Below, piece after piece: positions 28,525 to 38,824 of a stretch of 64,000 nucleotides of DNA. The stretch's first letter is position 1; each line of letters starts with the position of its first letter. The notes below the pieces were generated by a model that saw only the letters and a list, made by a program, of their open reading frames with translations, did not search any database and was not told where the DNA came from. Position numbers and translations under genes: made by a program. Source of the DNA: Methylomonas sp. AM2-LC (GTDB lineage: Bacteria; Pseudomonadota; Gammaproteobacteria; Methylococcales; Methylomonadaceae); NCBI RefSeq assembly GCF_039904985.1, contig NZ_CP157005.1, positions 3,305,501 to 3,369,500 on the forward strand, written 5' to 3'.

Positions 28525-28855
28525 CATCTATAAATACTTACCTTAATTTTATATAAACTAGGCTCTCATTAAAGCTTCCGGCGTTTTTCGCCCATAATTT
28601 TTGCGTACTTTCCAAGCGGACAAGCTGAGTTGTTAACATATAAACTACGCAGATACAACGATACGCTTAAGACAAAACAATATGCACTTCTTCACAAAAT
28701 TCACGCAAAACACTAGATATCGCATGGCTTTTATGAAACCATGAACGCTAGTACCTATAAAGTTTCTCATTAACTCCCTCTAAAATAGACTCGCTGTGCC
28801 TGTCTATTTACCAATCTAACGTAAGTTTTTTACTATTGAGATAATTATTTCCTAT

Positions 28856-31800
28856 ATGGACAATCATTCATTCTTTCAAGATCGTATAAATCAATACACT
28901 CGATTGATTGAAATTGCTACGCGTGACATTTATTTCTTCCGCCCAGATCAACATTTGAATGAAGCCGCTCGACTCATGGCTGAACAACAAATTTCCGCTA
29001 TTGTTATCGGCGAAGCACAAACTCAAAACATACGCATACTTACTCAATACGATATTTCGCAAGCCTCACAGTCCGAGATGACAGCTAACGGCTTACTAGG
29101 GCATATCAATACCACTCCAGTATTAAGCGTTCCAGAAAATATGACTTGTCTGGATGCCTATCAACTTATACTACATTTAGGCATACATCATCTTGCTATC
29201 GTTTCTGACAATAAAACCCTGTTAGGTTTTATCACTGCCACTGATTTCAACAAACATATTAATCACTATTCTTTCCCCGCAGGTCAGCAACTAATTGTAG
29301 ATTTGATCGATTCCTATCGGCAAAACAAAGATCAACAAGAAACTGCGCTACGCACTTTGCTGGAAAATATACCCGATAGCATTAGTCGCCACGACACCCA
29401 ATGCCGATGTATTTATGCTAACACTGCTCTGCAAAATTGTATCGGAAAACCACTGGAAAACCTTCTGGGATACACTCCGCTAGAATATCTGGGAGGTTCC
29501 ACCAGTATTGCTGATTATCAAGAAAAAATTAAACAAGTGTTAACCACTGGACAACCTGAAACCCTGTTTCTGGAATGGCAGAACATAAGCGGCGATTTTT
29601 TCCTGTCGGAGATGCGTTTGATACCGGAAACGGATGTTACCGGAAAAATAACCAGCATTTTATGTATCGGTCAGGATGTTACTTCGCAGAAACAAGCCAT
29701 TAATGCTCTAGAGCGCGAGTGCGCTAAAAATGTTGCGCTATTGCAAAATGCCAGTGATGGCATTCACATTGTAGATTTAAACGGTTACATCATTGAAGTC
29801 AGCGATGCATTCTGCACCATGCTTGGCTATCAGAGACAGGAAATGATGGGAATGCATATCAGTCAATGGAATGCAGATTTCAGTCATCAGAAAATCCAAT
29901 CCAGATTTAGTCAACTGAGTAAACTGCCCAGCCGAACGCAATTTGAAACTCGGCACATACGCAAAGATGGTAGCGTATTTGATGTTGAAATCAGTGCTTG
30001 TAAACTTGAATTAGACAGTAAACCTATGTTGTTTTATTCATCCCGAGATATTACTGAACGCAAACATGCTGAACAATACGAACAATTTCGCAGTCATATT
30101 CTGGAAATGCTGTCTTATGGAAAATCGCTGGAAATAATTTTGAACGCGATTATACGCGGTGTTGAACAACTGTATCCAGACATGCTGTGCAGCATTCTGC
30201 TGCTGGATGCAACTGGCGAATATTTCTCGGAAGTATTTGCTCCCAGTTTGCCCGACTCATACAACAATGCTATTAAAGGCCTCAAAATTGGCATAGGTGT
30301 TGGCTCTTGTGGTACTGCGGCCGCCAGTGGAGAACGCGTTATTGTGGAAGACATTGCCACTCATCCATACTGGGCCAATTACGTCCAGATTGCACGCCAG
30401 ACAAATCTGGGGGCCTGTTGGTCGCAACCTATCCGCTCGTCTACCTGGCAAATATTAGGTACATTTGCTATTTATCATCAGCTAGCCTGCTGTCCAAACA
30501 AAACCGAACTTTTATTGATCGAGCAACTGGCTCATCTGGTCAGCATTGCTATAGAACGTATGCAAGCGGAAGAAAAACTCTATTTAGCGGCCAGCGTCTT
30601 CACTCATGCCCGTGAAGGCATTATGATTACCGAATTAGATGGCACTATTATAGAAATTAATGCCGCCTTTACATGCATTACGGGTTACTCACGATCAGAA
30701 GCCTTGGGAAATAAACCCAGCATGTTAAGCTCTGGACGTCATAACAAAGAATTTTATACCGATTTCTGGAAGCATTTAATTGTAAATAATCACTGGTTTG
30801 GCGAAATATGGAATCGCCGTAAGAACGGTGAAATTTATCCACAAATGCTCACCATCAGTGCCGTAGCGGATACCCAGCAACAGGCCAAACATTATGTTGC
30901 TTTATTTTCGGATATAACCGCTTACAAAGAACATGAACAACAACTTGAACACATTGCACATTATGATGCATTAACCAATCTGCCCAACCGATTACTACTG
31001 GCGGACCGTTTACAACAAGGTATTATACAAGCACAGCGCCACCAGCAATTACTGGCTGTTATCTATCTTGATCTGGATGGATTTAAAGGTATTAATGATA
31101 AGTACGGACACGATGTGGGTGACCTGGTATTGCTGGAAACCGCAAACCGTATGCGCGCAAGTTTGCGAGACAGCGATACACTAGCACGCTTAGGGGGTGA
31201 TGAATTTGTAGTGGTCATGCTGGACATTTCTGACCTTAACTCAAGCATACCTATGTTTAACCGCCTAATTACTGCGGTAGATCAACCCTTATTTATCGGT
31301 GAATTGTCTCTGCATATTACTGCTAGCCTAGGTGTGGCATTTTATCCACAAACGGATGATGTCGATGCCGATCATTTACTCCGTCAAGCTGATCAAGCCA
31401 TGTATCAGGCAAAATTAACGGGCAAAAATCGTTATCATCTGTTTGATTCAAAACAAGATAGCAATATTCGTGGTCACCACGAAAGTATTGCCCATATTCG
31501 CCAGGCACTTAAAGATAAGCAGTTTGTGCTGTATTATCAACCCAAAGCCAATATGCGCACTGGCAAAATAATTGGTGCAGAAGCCTTGATCCGCTGGCAG
31601 CATCCTGAAAGAGGTTTACTTGCACCAGGCATATTTTTGCCAGTGATTGAAAATCATCCGCTTGCTATAGAACTTGGCGAGTGGGTTATCGATCAGGCAC
31701 TCACGCAAATGGAAATCTGGAAATTCACCGGGTTGCAAATGGCCGTTAGTGTCAATATTGGCGCAGAACAACTACAGCATCCACGCTTTGTGGATCGACT

Positions 31801-32623
31801 GCGAGAAATTCTTGCCAAACACGCCACAATTCCACCTAAATATTTAGAACTTGAAGTACTGGAAACTAGTGCCTTGGAAGACATCACGCATGTTTCGCAT
31901 ATCATAGCAACCTGCCAATCATTGGGTGTTAGTTTTGCGTTGGATGACTTTGGAACTGGCTATTCCTCTCTCACCTATCTTAAACGTCTTCCCGTCAGTA
32001 TGCTGAAGATTGATCAAAGTTTTGTGCGGGATATGTTGGATGACCCTGATGACCTGTCCATACTGGAAGGTGTGATCGGTTTATCGAGTGCTTTTCATCG
32101 CCAAATAATTGCCGAAGGCGTGGAAACCGTTGAGCATGGCGAATTATTATTGCAAATTGGTTGTGAGTTGGGTCAAGGTTACGGTATTGCCCGCCCCATG
32201 CCAGCCGAACAGTTACCCCATTGGGTCAGCACCTGGGTTCCTTATAGTTCCTGGCAGGATTTATTTGAATTACGCAGGGAAAATTTGCCGTTATTATTCG
32301 CAAGTATTGAGCTACGCGCCTGGTTTTTACATCTAGAAAACTATTTTAATGCACAAATACCCATCAATCATCATCGAGATAACCATCAATATAGATTTGG
32401 CAACTGGTTATCAGACTATGGGAATGTCCATTATGGAACGGATGAAAACTTTCAGTTGATTACCCGTTTGTATCAGCAAATTCTTAACCTGGGTAAATCC
32501 TTGTATGATCTGCATACAGCTGGACAAACTGTAGATACTTTAAAGGGAATACAAGAACTATATCAATTGCGATTAACACTCAATCAACACATCAAACTTT
32601 TGATCAAAGCAAATTTAAACTAG
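28856..32623 (+). CDS. CBS-PAS-GAF-GGDEF-EAL cyclic di-GMP signalling protein
   Basis: Large cytoplasmic c-di-GMP enzyme of 1255 residues with no membrane helix. Order: two CBS repeats (about 15-140), PAS (165-280), PAS (285-400), GAF (405-570), PAS (575-690), GGDEF (about 700-860), EAL (870-1120), and a C-terminal helical region. The cyclase motif LGGDEFVVV and the inhibitory site RDSD five residues before it are intact; the phosphodiesterase motif EALIRW and later DDFGTGYSS are also intact, so both activities are possible. The last 130 residues resemble a CZB zinc-binding bundle (HQYRFGNWL), but the expected Cys is Tyr. CBS domains suggest adenine-nucleotide sensing. Confidence 0.92.
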   Translation: MDNHSFFQDRINQYTRLIEIATRDIYFFRPDQHLNEAARLMAEQQISAIVIGEAQTQNIRILTQYDISQASQSEMTANGLLGHINTTPVLSVPENMTCLDAYQLILHLGIHHLAIVSDNKTLLGFITATDFNKHINHYSFPAGQQLIVDLIDSYRQNKDQQETALRTLLENIPDSISRHDTQCRCIYANTALQNCIGKPLENLLGYTPLEYLGGSTSIADYQEKIKQVLTTGQPETLFLEWQNISGDFFLSEMRLIPETDVTGKITSILCIGQDVTSQKQAINALERECAKNVALLQNASDGIHIVDLNGYIIEVSDAFCTMLGYQRQEMMGMHISQWNADFSHQKIQSRFSQLSKLPSRTQFETRHIRKDGSVFDVEISACKLELDSKPMLFYSSRDITERKHAEQYEQFRSHILEMLSYGKSLEIILNAIIRGVEQLYPDMLCSILLLDATGEYFSEVFAPSLPDSYNNAIKGLKIGIGVGSCGTAAASGERVIVEDIATHPYWANYVQIARQTNLGACWSQPIRSSTWQILGTFAIYHQLACCPNKTELLLIEQLAHLVSIAIERMQAEEKLYLAASVFTHAREGIMITELDGTIIEINAAFTCITGYSRSEALGNKPSMLSSGRHNKEFYTDFWKHLIVNNHWFGEIWNRRKNGEIYPQMLTISAVADTQQQAKHYVALFSDITAYKEHEQQLEHIAHYDALTNLPNRLLLADRLQQGIIQAQRHQQLLAVIYLDLDGFKGINDKYGHDVGDLVLLETANRMRASLRDSDTLARLGGDEFVVVMLDISDLNSSIPMFNRLITAVDQPLFIGELSLHITASLGVAFYPQTDDVDADHLLRQADQAMYQAKLTGKNRYHLFDSKQDSNIRGHHESIAHIRQALKDKQFVLYYQPKANMRTGKIIGAEALIRWQHPERGLLAPGIFLPVIENHPLAIELGEWVIDQALTQMEIWKFTGLQMAVSVNIGAEQLQHPRFVDRLREILAKHATIPPKYLELEVLETSALEDITHVSHIIATCQSLGVSFALDDFGTGYSSLTYLKRLPVSMLKIDQSFVRDMLDDPDDLSILEGVIGLSSAFHRQIIAEGVETVEHGELLLQIGCELGQGYGIARPMPAEQLPHWVSTWVPYSSWQDLFELRRENLPLLFASIELRAWFLHLENYFNAQIPINHHRDNHQYRFGNWLSDYGNVHYGTDENFQLITRLYQQILNLGKSLYDLHTAGQTVDTLKGIQELYQLRLTLNQHIKLLIKANLN

Positions 32624-32822
32624 TGATATAACAGAGCGAATTACAGTAACCCCTGACACACGTCAAAACAGTTCTAAATCTAACTACTGAAAGGACTATC
32701 GCCCCCCGAAAGACTTAGCTCAATAGAATATTACCGATACTTAACTGGGTTAAGCTACGCACAGCGTTTAGACTGTTTAAAATCCTTAGCATTGCGCAAC
32801 TAACCCACCTTACGCCGAGTAT

Positions 32823-33146
32823 TTATTTAACTTGGGCAACCACTTTATTAAAGGCATCCACACGTTGTTTGCCAGTTTGTACCAAATCCAAACCGCTATC
32901 GATCAACATTTGAATTAAACCGGGCGTTGTATAGACAATTTTGCCTAAATAGGCCACTACAGGCACGGCGATAATGGCACCGAACAAGGTACCAAAACCA
33001 ATCACACTCAGTCCTTTAGAGATCAGCACCACAATATCCAGAGGCAACAATATCAAAACGCTAAAGTAAGTTAAAACAATGAAAGTAAACAGGGTGAATA
33101 CCACAAACTGTAGCAGTCGAATCAATGCAACATTAATATTTTTCAT
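32823..33146 (-). CDS. Hypothetical membrane protein
   Basis: A 107-residue protein with two long hydrophobic stretches (VVFTLFTFIVLTYFSVLILLPLD and later GFGTLFGAIIAVPVVAYLG) and a charged C-terminal helix (LIDSGLDLVQTGKQRVDAFNKVV). No recognised family, no partner genes. Confidence 0.65.
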   Translation of the reverse strand: MKNINVALIRLLQFVVFTLFTFIVLTYFSVLILLPLDIVVLISKGLSVIGFGTLFGAIIAVPVVAYLGKIVYTTPGLIQMLIDSGLDLVQTGKQRVDAFNKVVAQVK

Positions 33147-33355
33147 AACGATGTGTTCTCAGTGAAGTATTTTTAGCGAATATCGGCAATATGCCATTTA
33201 AACAAAATCTATGGCCCATTATAAAGTAAAGCCAGCCTGCTTTCTCACTTTTTTGGTACTTTAACCCTGTTATAAAAATCGGTTGCTATTAAAATAGCTT
33301 GGAAAAAACAGCAAATTCAAGCATCCCAATTTTGCTACGCCTTAGCAACAAACAC

Positions 33356-34480
33356 CTAAACCAGCCATTGTCGTTCATAATCAGCATAATCATACTGCTT
33401 GAGCAAAGTAGTTTGCCCATTTTTTAACTGGTAGATGTCGGGCAAATTATAGCCATTAAATCGATTAGCTTTAATCAGGCTATACGCCCCTACATCACAA
33501 AACATAATGCGTTCGCCAATTTTTGGCAGTTGCTTAAACCGATATTCACCAAATATATCACCCGCCAAACAGGTAGAACCCGCCAAAATAGCTACTTCTC
33601 CTGTTTCGGGTTCGGTAGGAAATAAATAGGGTCTAGTTTGATACTCAAATACTTCTGGATGATGATTGACACTCGTATCAAGTATCAATACAGTTTTACC
33701 ATCACTGATAAAACTATCCAAAACGGTGCTAATTAGATAACCTGCATTGCCAACAAAAGCTTTGCCTGGCTCTATGAATACCTGTTCTGCATAATCATTA
33801 TGCAGAATATCTAGTAATGCCAGCAATTCGGTTTGATCCGTTATGCTGTTATACAGATAACCGCCTCCCAGATTGAGCCATTTCAATTTGCCATGCTGTT
33901 TAAGTAACGGCAAAAGACTGTGTACCGTTTCTATTAATGGTTGAAAATAATGAGCAGCAAACAAGGTATGCAGATGTAAGCCTTGCACAGATTCTGGCCA
34001 AGCGTTTTGCAGCTCCGCCGTGTCTATTCCTAACTTAGAATATTGTCGGCAAGGATTATAACGATCATCGTGCAAATACGAGCGTTTAGGATTAATACGC
34101 AAACCGGGGGAATAGCCTTCCGCTAAGGCTTGTAATCTGCGTTGTTGTTCCAGTGAGTTGAAGCTGATGTGGCTACATAGCTGAGCAAGTTCGGCAAATT
34201 CGTCAGCGCGTAAACCAGGGGTAGTAAGGTGTAGACTGACCTCTTCACCTAGCACTTGTTTTGCCAGACGTGCTTCAAACAAAGAACTAACCGCAATACC
34301 ATCGACATGTGGTTTTAAAACACGTAGCAGTGCCGCCAAAGGCAGTGCTTTCATAGCATATAGCACTTTACAACCACTTGCCTGACGCATAGTGTTGATA
34401 CGATTTAGGTTGGCAAGCACTTGATCAGTATCGATTACAAAAGCAGGGCTGGAGGGTAAATTGAAGAAAATGTTGTGCAT
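33356..34480 (-). CDS. PLP-dependent decarboxylase, NspC-like
   Basis: Fold type III PLP decarboxylase of 374 residues (alanine racemase-like barrel plus C-terminal beta domain). The PLP lysine is in VLYAMKALP near residue 44; GGGYLYNS binds the phosphate and CLAGDIFG and FCDVGAYS are the C-terminal substrate motifs. Best match in pattern is carboxynorspermidine decarboxylase (NspC), which makes norspermidine or spermidine, but the region GLHLHTLFAAHYF differs from the usual HNLCE sequence, so the substrate may be another carboxy-polyamine or diaminopimelate-like acid. No carboxynorspermidine dehydrogenase gene is adjacent. Confidence 0.7.
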   Translation of the reverse strand: MHNIFFNLPSSPAFVIDTDQVLANLNRINTMRQASGCKVLYAMKALPLAALLRVLKPHVDGIAVSSLFEARLAKQVLGEEVSLHLTTPGLRADEFAELAQLCSHISFNSLEQQRRLQALAEGYSPGLRINPKRSYLHDDRYNPCRQYSKLGIDTAELQNAWPESVQGLHLHTLFAAHYFQPLIETVHSLLPLLKQHGKLKWLNLGGGYLYNSITDQTELLALLDILHNDYAEQVFIEPGKAFVGNAGYLISTVLDSFISDGKTVLILDTSVNHHPEVFEYQTRPYLFPTEPETGEVAILAGSTCLAGDIFGEYRFKQLPKIGERIMFCDVGAYSLIKANRFNGYNLPDIYQLKNGQTTLLKQYDYADYERQWLV

Positions 34481-34576
34481 AGCGGCTATAAATTATTATG
34501 GAATAGCATCTGATAGAAGACTAAATCCAGTATGTTGAGAAAATGCAAAATTAACTTGTTGTGAATTAAAGCTCTA

Positions 34577-34656
34577 GGGAACTTCGAAAAACCACCCTTC
34601 GATACAACTCAGGAGAGCCCTGTCGAAGCGCAAAAACCAGGTTTTTCGAAGCTACC
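34577..34656. repeat. Palindromic interspersed repeat, short form (copy C)
   Basis: About 80 bp beginning GGGAACTTCGAAAAACCACC and ending GGTTTTTCGAAGCTACC, with the inner CTTCGATACAACTCAGGAGA shared with copy B. It lies in the 364-bp gap between two divergent genes; nothing else was recognised there. Confidence 0.85.
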
Positions 34657-34863
34657 TGTAATCATCAGACATTTTAGTTCAACACAGTTAGCGTCAGAGA
34701 TCAATTTTGTTTATGTCATAAAAAATGAGTCGCTAATTGCTGTCTTATACCAATATTTCTACAGAAAAACCCAATGCTTTTTAATAGATTTAATTTATAT
34801 GGAAACTTAGTGTAGTTTGTAGTATAAATTCAGACATCATCAGCCTTGAACAAGGAACATGAA

Positions 34864-35529
34864 ATGGTACAAAAAAACACTTTAAGCTGTTACCTGTTGA
34901 CACTATTAATCAGTCAATTCATGTTAACAAATGCACAGGCCACGGAAATACTTACCGATATCATTACCAAACCTTTAAAAGGAACGGCTGCTGAATTAGT
35001 GTTTGATTTTAAAGCTGGCAATGGAAACATTCAAAATTCGATTACCCTTACTAGCTTTAGCACTAATGGCACTTTATCGTCTGCTAACCCTACGCTACAA
35101 GGTGACGTAAGCGGGAATCTTACATCGACCGTCACACTTAAAAATACGCAACCAAATAATGAATTTGTACAAGCTATCACCTTAGGTAACTACATCAGTT
35201 TTATTTTCAACGCCACGCAAAATGTTGACCCATCGGCCACCCTGCAAGATTCGTTTTCAGTTTATCTATTGGATGCTAACGGTCATAGCCTATTTAGCAC
35301 TACCGATGTCAGCAAGGCTAATTCATTATTATCCTTCACGATAGATGGAACAACTGCAGGCAAACTTGATTTAAATAGTGCCACTCCCCAAAATGCTAAC
35401 TCAGTTATCTGGACAATAGGTGTCTCAAGTTCTATTTTTACACCCACACCCATACCAGGTGCTTTTTGGTTGTTTGCATCGGTAGTACTGGGTTTTGGTT
35501 ATAGGCATTGGCGTCATGACAGGATATAG
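34864..35529 (+). CDS. Exported protein with VPLPA/PEP-CTERM-like anchor
   Basis: A 221-residue secreted protein. The signal is MVQKNTLSCYLLTLLISQFM up to NAQA. The middle is a Ser/Thr/Asn-rich beta domain. The end TPIPGAFWLFASVVLGFGYRHWRHDRI has a Pro-containing motif, hydrophobic helix and Arg/His tail like the PEP-CTERM and VPLPA-CTERM sorting signals. Start set at the ATG at 34864, eight bases behind AAGGAA; an upstream TTG is less likely. Function unknown. Confidence 0.8.
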   Translation: MVQKNTLSCYLLTLLISQFMLTNAQATEILTDIITKPLKGTAAELVFDFKAGNGNIQNSITLTSFSTNGTLSSANPTLQGDVSGNLTSTVTLKNTQPNNEFVQAITLGNYISFIFNATQNVDPSATLQDSFSVYLLDANGHSLFSTTDVSKANSLLSFTIDGTTAGKLDLNSATPQNANSVIWTIGVSSSIFTPTPIPGAFWLFASVVLGFGYRHWRHDRI

Positions 35530-35569
35530 ACTGCAACCCAAATATAGGTTTATTTTTTACGTCGGATCA

Positions 35570-35615
35570 GCTAGTCCGTTCAGGGTTCGACTAGGCTCAC
35601 CACGAATGGACTAGC
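35570..35615. repeat. Inverted repeat downstream of the exported protein gene
   Basis: GCTAGTCC and GGACTAGC, a perfect 8-bp pair 30 bp apart, enclosing GTTCAGGGTTCGACTAGGCT. It looks like a palindromic repeat unit rather than a terminator since no T-run follows. A further hairpin, GCCTAG/CTAGGC, lies at about 35707-35721. Confidence 0.5.
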
Positions 35616-35732
35616 CGATGGTGTGCATACTGCGTTTTTGTCAGTGGCTTAAAGGTTTAAACTTTGTAACTATTTTTTAACTCAATACATACTACCTTGT
35701 TGGTAGCCTAGTTTCTAGGCACTCTGATGGAA

Positions 35733-36686
35733 CTACCCGCTAACAGCCATTAACGATTTCTGACAATAGCGTAACGCCTGTTCCAGTAAATCCGGAGCGT
35801 CACTTAACAAGGGGTGTGCGTCTTGTTCTTTTCGTAACCAGGTAAACTGGCGCTTAGCCAGTTGGCGCGTAGCCGCAATGGCTTTGTCTTGCATGCTGGC
35901 AAAATCGTCTTCGCCTTTAAGATACGACCAAACCTGTCGATACCCCACACACCGAATAGCAGGCATGCTTTCGTCCAGATCGCCACGTGCATAAAGTGCT
36001 TGTACTTCGTCTATCAAGCCTTGCGCCAGCATGGTTTGAAATCGTAGCGCAATTTTCTCATGCAAGCTTTGTCTTTCCGCTGGGGCGACAATCAGTTTAA
36101 GCCATTGATAAGGCGATTCTTCAGCAGCTTGAGCATCAAAAAACTTTGATAAAGATTGACCGCTGATTTCGTAGACTTCCAGTGCGCGTTGTATACGTTG
36201 TGGATCGTTTACATGAATACGGGCAGCGGCTTGTGGATCGATAGCCGCTAATCGTGCATGTAAAGCTTCTTTACCCTCTTGCGCCAGTTCCGCATCCAAT
36301 CGAGCGCGAATACTGGCATCGGCTGCAGGCAGTTGCGCCAAACCTTGTGTCAGAGCGCTAAAATACAGCATAGTGCCACCCACCAAAATGGGCAGTTTTC
36401 CGCGTTGCTGAATAGCATTAATTAATTCCAGCGCCTGTTGACGAAACTGACCCGTGGAATACGCTTCGCTGGGATCGAGTATATCTAATAAATGATGCGG
36501 AATACCGCCGCGCTCGACCAGACTGGGTTTGGCCGTACCAATATCCATACCCTTATAAACCAGCGCCGAATCCACACTGATAATTTCGGCATTGAGAGCT
36601 TGAGCCATAGCGACACCTAGCGCGGTTTTACCCGAGGCGGTAGGCCCCATCAACATAATGACGGGGAGCTTGCCAGAAACAGACAT
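35733..36686 (-). CDS. miaA: tRNA dimethylallyltransferase MiaA
   Basis: Transfers a dimethylallyl group to A37 of tRNAs that read UNN codons. P-loop GPTASGKTALGV, DSALVYKGMDIGTAKP and the tRNA-binding AIRCVGYRQVW are present; 317 residues is normal. Its ATG overlaps the stop of mutL by one base. In enterobacteria hfq follows miaA; here the next gene on this strand is far away, so hfq is elsewhere. Confidence 0.96.
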   Translation of the reverse strand: MSVSGKLPVIMLMGPTASGKTALGVAMAQALNAEIISVDSALVYKGMDIGTAKPSLVERGGIPHHLLDILDPSEAYSTGQFRQQALELINAIQQRGKLPILVGGTMLYFSALTQGLAQLPAADASIRARLDAELAQEGKEALHARLAAIDPQAAARIHVNDPQRIQRALEVYEISGQSLSKFFDAQAAEESPYQWLKLIVAPAERQSLHEKIALRFQTMLAQGLIDEVQALYARGDLDESMPAIRCVGYRQVWSYLKGEDDFASMQDKAIAATRQLAKRQFTWLRKEQDAHPLLSDAPDLLEQALRYCQKSLMAVSG

Positions 36687-38647
36687 TATTGACCCCGCAG
36701 AAAAAATCTATCTAGCTCAGCATGACTGAGAGCAACCCAGGTTGGTCTGCCGTGATTACACTGTCCTATGCGTTCGGTTTGTTCCATATCACGCAGCAAG
36801 GCATTCATTTCTTCTATGCTAAGTTTACGTTTGGCGCGTACCGAACTATGACAGGCCATTTTAGCCAATACCGCGTTGATTTTTTCTTCGACCTGATGGC
36901 TAAAGCCGTGTGCCAGCATATCGGCTAATAGATCGCGCAGCAGTTGATCCACATCGGTTTTAGCCAGCAAAGCCGGTGTCGCTCTTAGTAGCACGGTTTC
37001 TGGACCAGAACGATTCAGTTCAAAACCCAGTTGTTGAAAAAATGCATGTTCCTGTTCGGCAATTTCCGCTTCGGCAGACGTCACCTTAATTTTCATCGGC
37101 AACAACAAGGGTTGCGAAACAATATCGCTTAGCTGGTAATGTTTTTTTAACCGCTCGTAGCTAACTCTTTCGTGAGCGGCATGTGCATCCACTAATATAA
37201 TGCCATTAGCCGTTTCCGCGAGTATGTAAATACTATGAATATGCGCCAATGCATAACCTAAAGGAGGCCCTTTATCACTGATACTGTTTACATCTGCCGA
37301 GGTTGACAGAAACACTCCATCCGCAGAGCTGGACATTGCAGGCTCTGTGCTGGGTAATAGTTTGCTATAGGTCTTTACCTGTTCCAAACCAGACACGGGA
37401 GCTGCTCTGGCCGATCCCGGTGCAAAACTTTGGGACGAAAAACGGGGCGGTGTCGATGCCGAGCGTGGAGTAGAAACGCTACGTGGTTCGGACGGCATAC
37501 TGAATGGCAAACTGATTTGCGGATGCACACTGGGTTTTTCGGCCGGGCTGATGCTCTGTTCTGGCGTTTGAACGGGCGGAGAAACAACTGGCGTATCGTC
37601 TTCCGCCATGATGTGCGTTTGCTGCAAGTATTGCGGCTGACTACCCGGTCGCTGTGCTGCCAGACTACGATGCAATGCTTGAAACAGAAAATCATGCACA
37701 GAACGGCTTTCGCGAAACCTGACTTCCAGCTTAGTAGGATGTGCATTTACGTCGACCAAGGCCGGGTCTAAATGAAAATACAACACAAACACCGGATGCC
37801 GACCATGATAAAGCACATCCTGATAGGCTTGTTTAACCGCATGAGCAATCAGTTTATCTCTAATCAACCGATCATTCACATAGAAAAACTGCATATCCTG
37901 CTGGCTGCGGGAAAAAGTCGGCAACCCTACCCAGCCATGCACATGAAAACCAGAGGCGGCATAATCGATATGAATACAATGCTCTAAAAAACCGGAACCG
38001 CAGATGGCGGCAATACGTTTTTCCTGTGCTTCTTGAGTATTAGCCGGCTTAAAATTGAGTACTTCTTTTTGATTATGATTGAGTACAAAACCAATATCAA
38101 AACGGCTGAGTGCCAGTTTCTGAATCAGGCTTTCAATATGGGAAAACTCGGTTTTATCCGTTTTTAGAAATTTACGCCGCGCAGGGGTGTTATAAAACAG
38201 ATCGCGCACATCCACGGTGGTACCGGGTGGATGTGGATCAGGTTGCGGATCAAAATTACGTTCCGTACCATCGGCACTGACCTGCCAGGCACATTCTGCA
38301 TCGGCTGTGCGAGAAATCAAGGTTAAGCGCGCCACCGAACTAATACTGGGTAAAGCTTCGCCACGGAAGCCCATGCTGACTAGTTCTTCCAGGTCTTGCA
38401 GGGAGCTTATTTTACTGGTGGCATGCCGAGATAACGCCAAGGCCAAATCGTCTTTAACAATACCACAACCGTTATCGCGAATTTTAATTTGGCGCAAACC
38501 GCCCTGCTCAATATCAATTTGAATCAGCGTTGCACCGGCATCAAAGCAGTTTTCGACCAGTTCTTTAACCACCGAAGCCGGACGCTCTACCACTTCGCCA
38601 GCGGCTATCTGGTTAACTAACTGGATGGGTAAGGCTTGAATCCGCAT
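36686..38647 (-). CDS. mutL: DNA mismatch repair protein MutL
   Basis: GHKL ATPase of mismatch repair, 653 residues. N-terminal motifs LVENCFDAGATLIQID, IRDNGCGI and GFRGEALPSISSV are intact; a Pro/Ser-rich linker spans about 340-450. The C-terminal dimerisation domain carries DAHAAHERVSYE and CNHGRPTW, close to the metal-dependent endonuclease motifs DQHAxxExxxxE and CPHGRP that E. coli MutL lacks. This suggests a nicking MutL, as in bacteria without MutH. Forms a unit with miaA. Confidence 0.95.
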   Translation of the reverse strand: MRIQALPIQLVNQIAAGEVVERPASVVKELVENCFDAGATLIQIDIEQGGLRQIKIRDNGCGIVKDDLALALSRHATSKISSLQDLEELVSMGFRGEALPSISSVARLTLISRTADAECAWQVSADGTERNFDPQPDPHPPGTTVDVRDLFYNTPARRKFLKTDKTEFSHIESLIQKLALSRFDIGFVLNHNQKEVLNFKPANTQEAQEKRIAAICGSGFLEHCIHIDYAASGFHVHGWVGLPTFSRSQQDMQFFYVNDRLIRDKLIAHAVKQAYQDVLYHGRHPVFVLYFHLDPALVDVNAHPTKLEVRFRESRSVHDFLFQALHRSLAAQRPGSQPQYLQQTHIMAEDDTPVVSPPVQTPEQSISPAEKPSVHPQISLPFSMPSEPRSVSTPRSASTPPRFSSQSFAPGSARAAPVSGLEQVKTYSKLLPSTEPAMSSSADGVFLSTSADVNSISDKGPPLGYALAHIHSIYILAETANGIILVDAHAAHERVSYERLKKHYQLSDIVSQPLLLPMKIKVTSAEAEIAEQEHAFFQQLGFELNRSGPETVLLRATPALLAKTDVDQLLRDLLADMLAHGFSHQVEEKINAVLAKMACHSSVRAKRKLSIEEMNALLRDMEQTERIGQCNHGRPTWVALSHAELDRFFLRGQ

Positions 38648-38824
38648 CAGGATGGCTCGTCGGTAAAACCTAGTATTTTAACGGATGTGTGGGGTGGTGG
38701 CTAATGTTGATTTAGGTTAAAACAAGCTATGTTGCAATTTACAAATTTAAGTTTCATTTTTAACTAATACGATATTATAATAAAATCGTTAGTGTGCAAA
38801 CTGAGCGTATTCTGAGACTATACC

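Noticed and set aside
28300..28527. 75-codon minus-strand frame upstream of the response regulator
   Set aside because: Runs through palindromic repeat copy B and into the regulator gene in another frame.
37375..37771. Frames of 113-123 codons on both strands within mutL
   Set aside because: Shadows of the Pro/Ser-rich linker of MutL.
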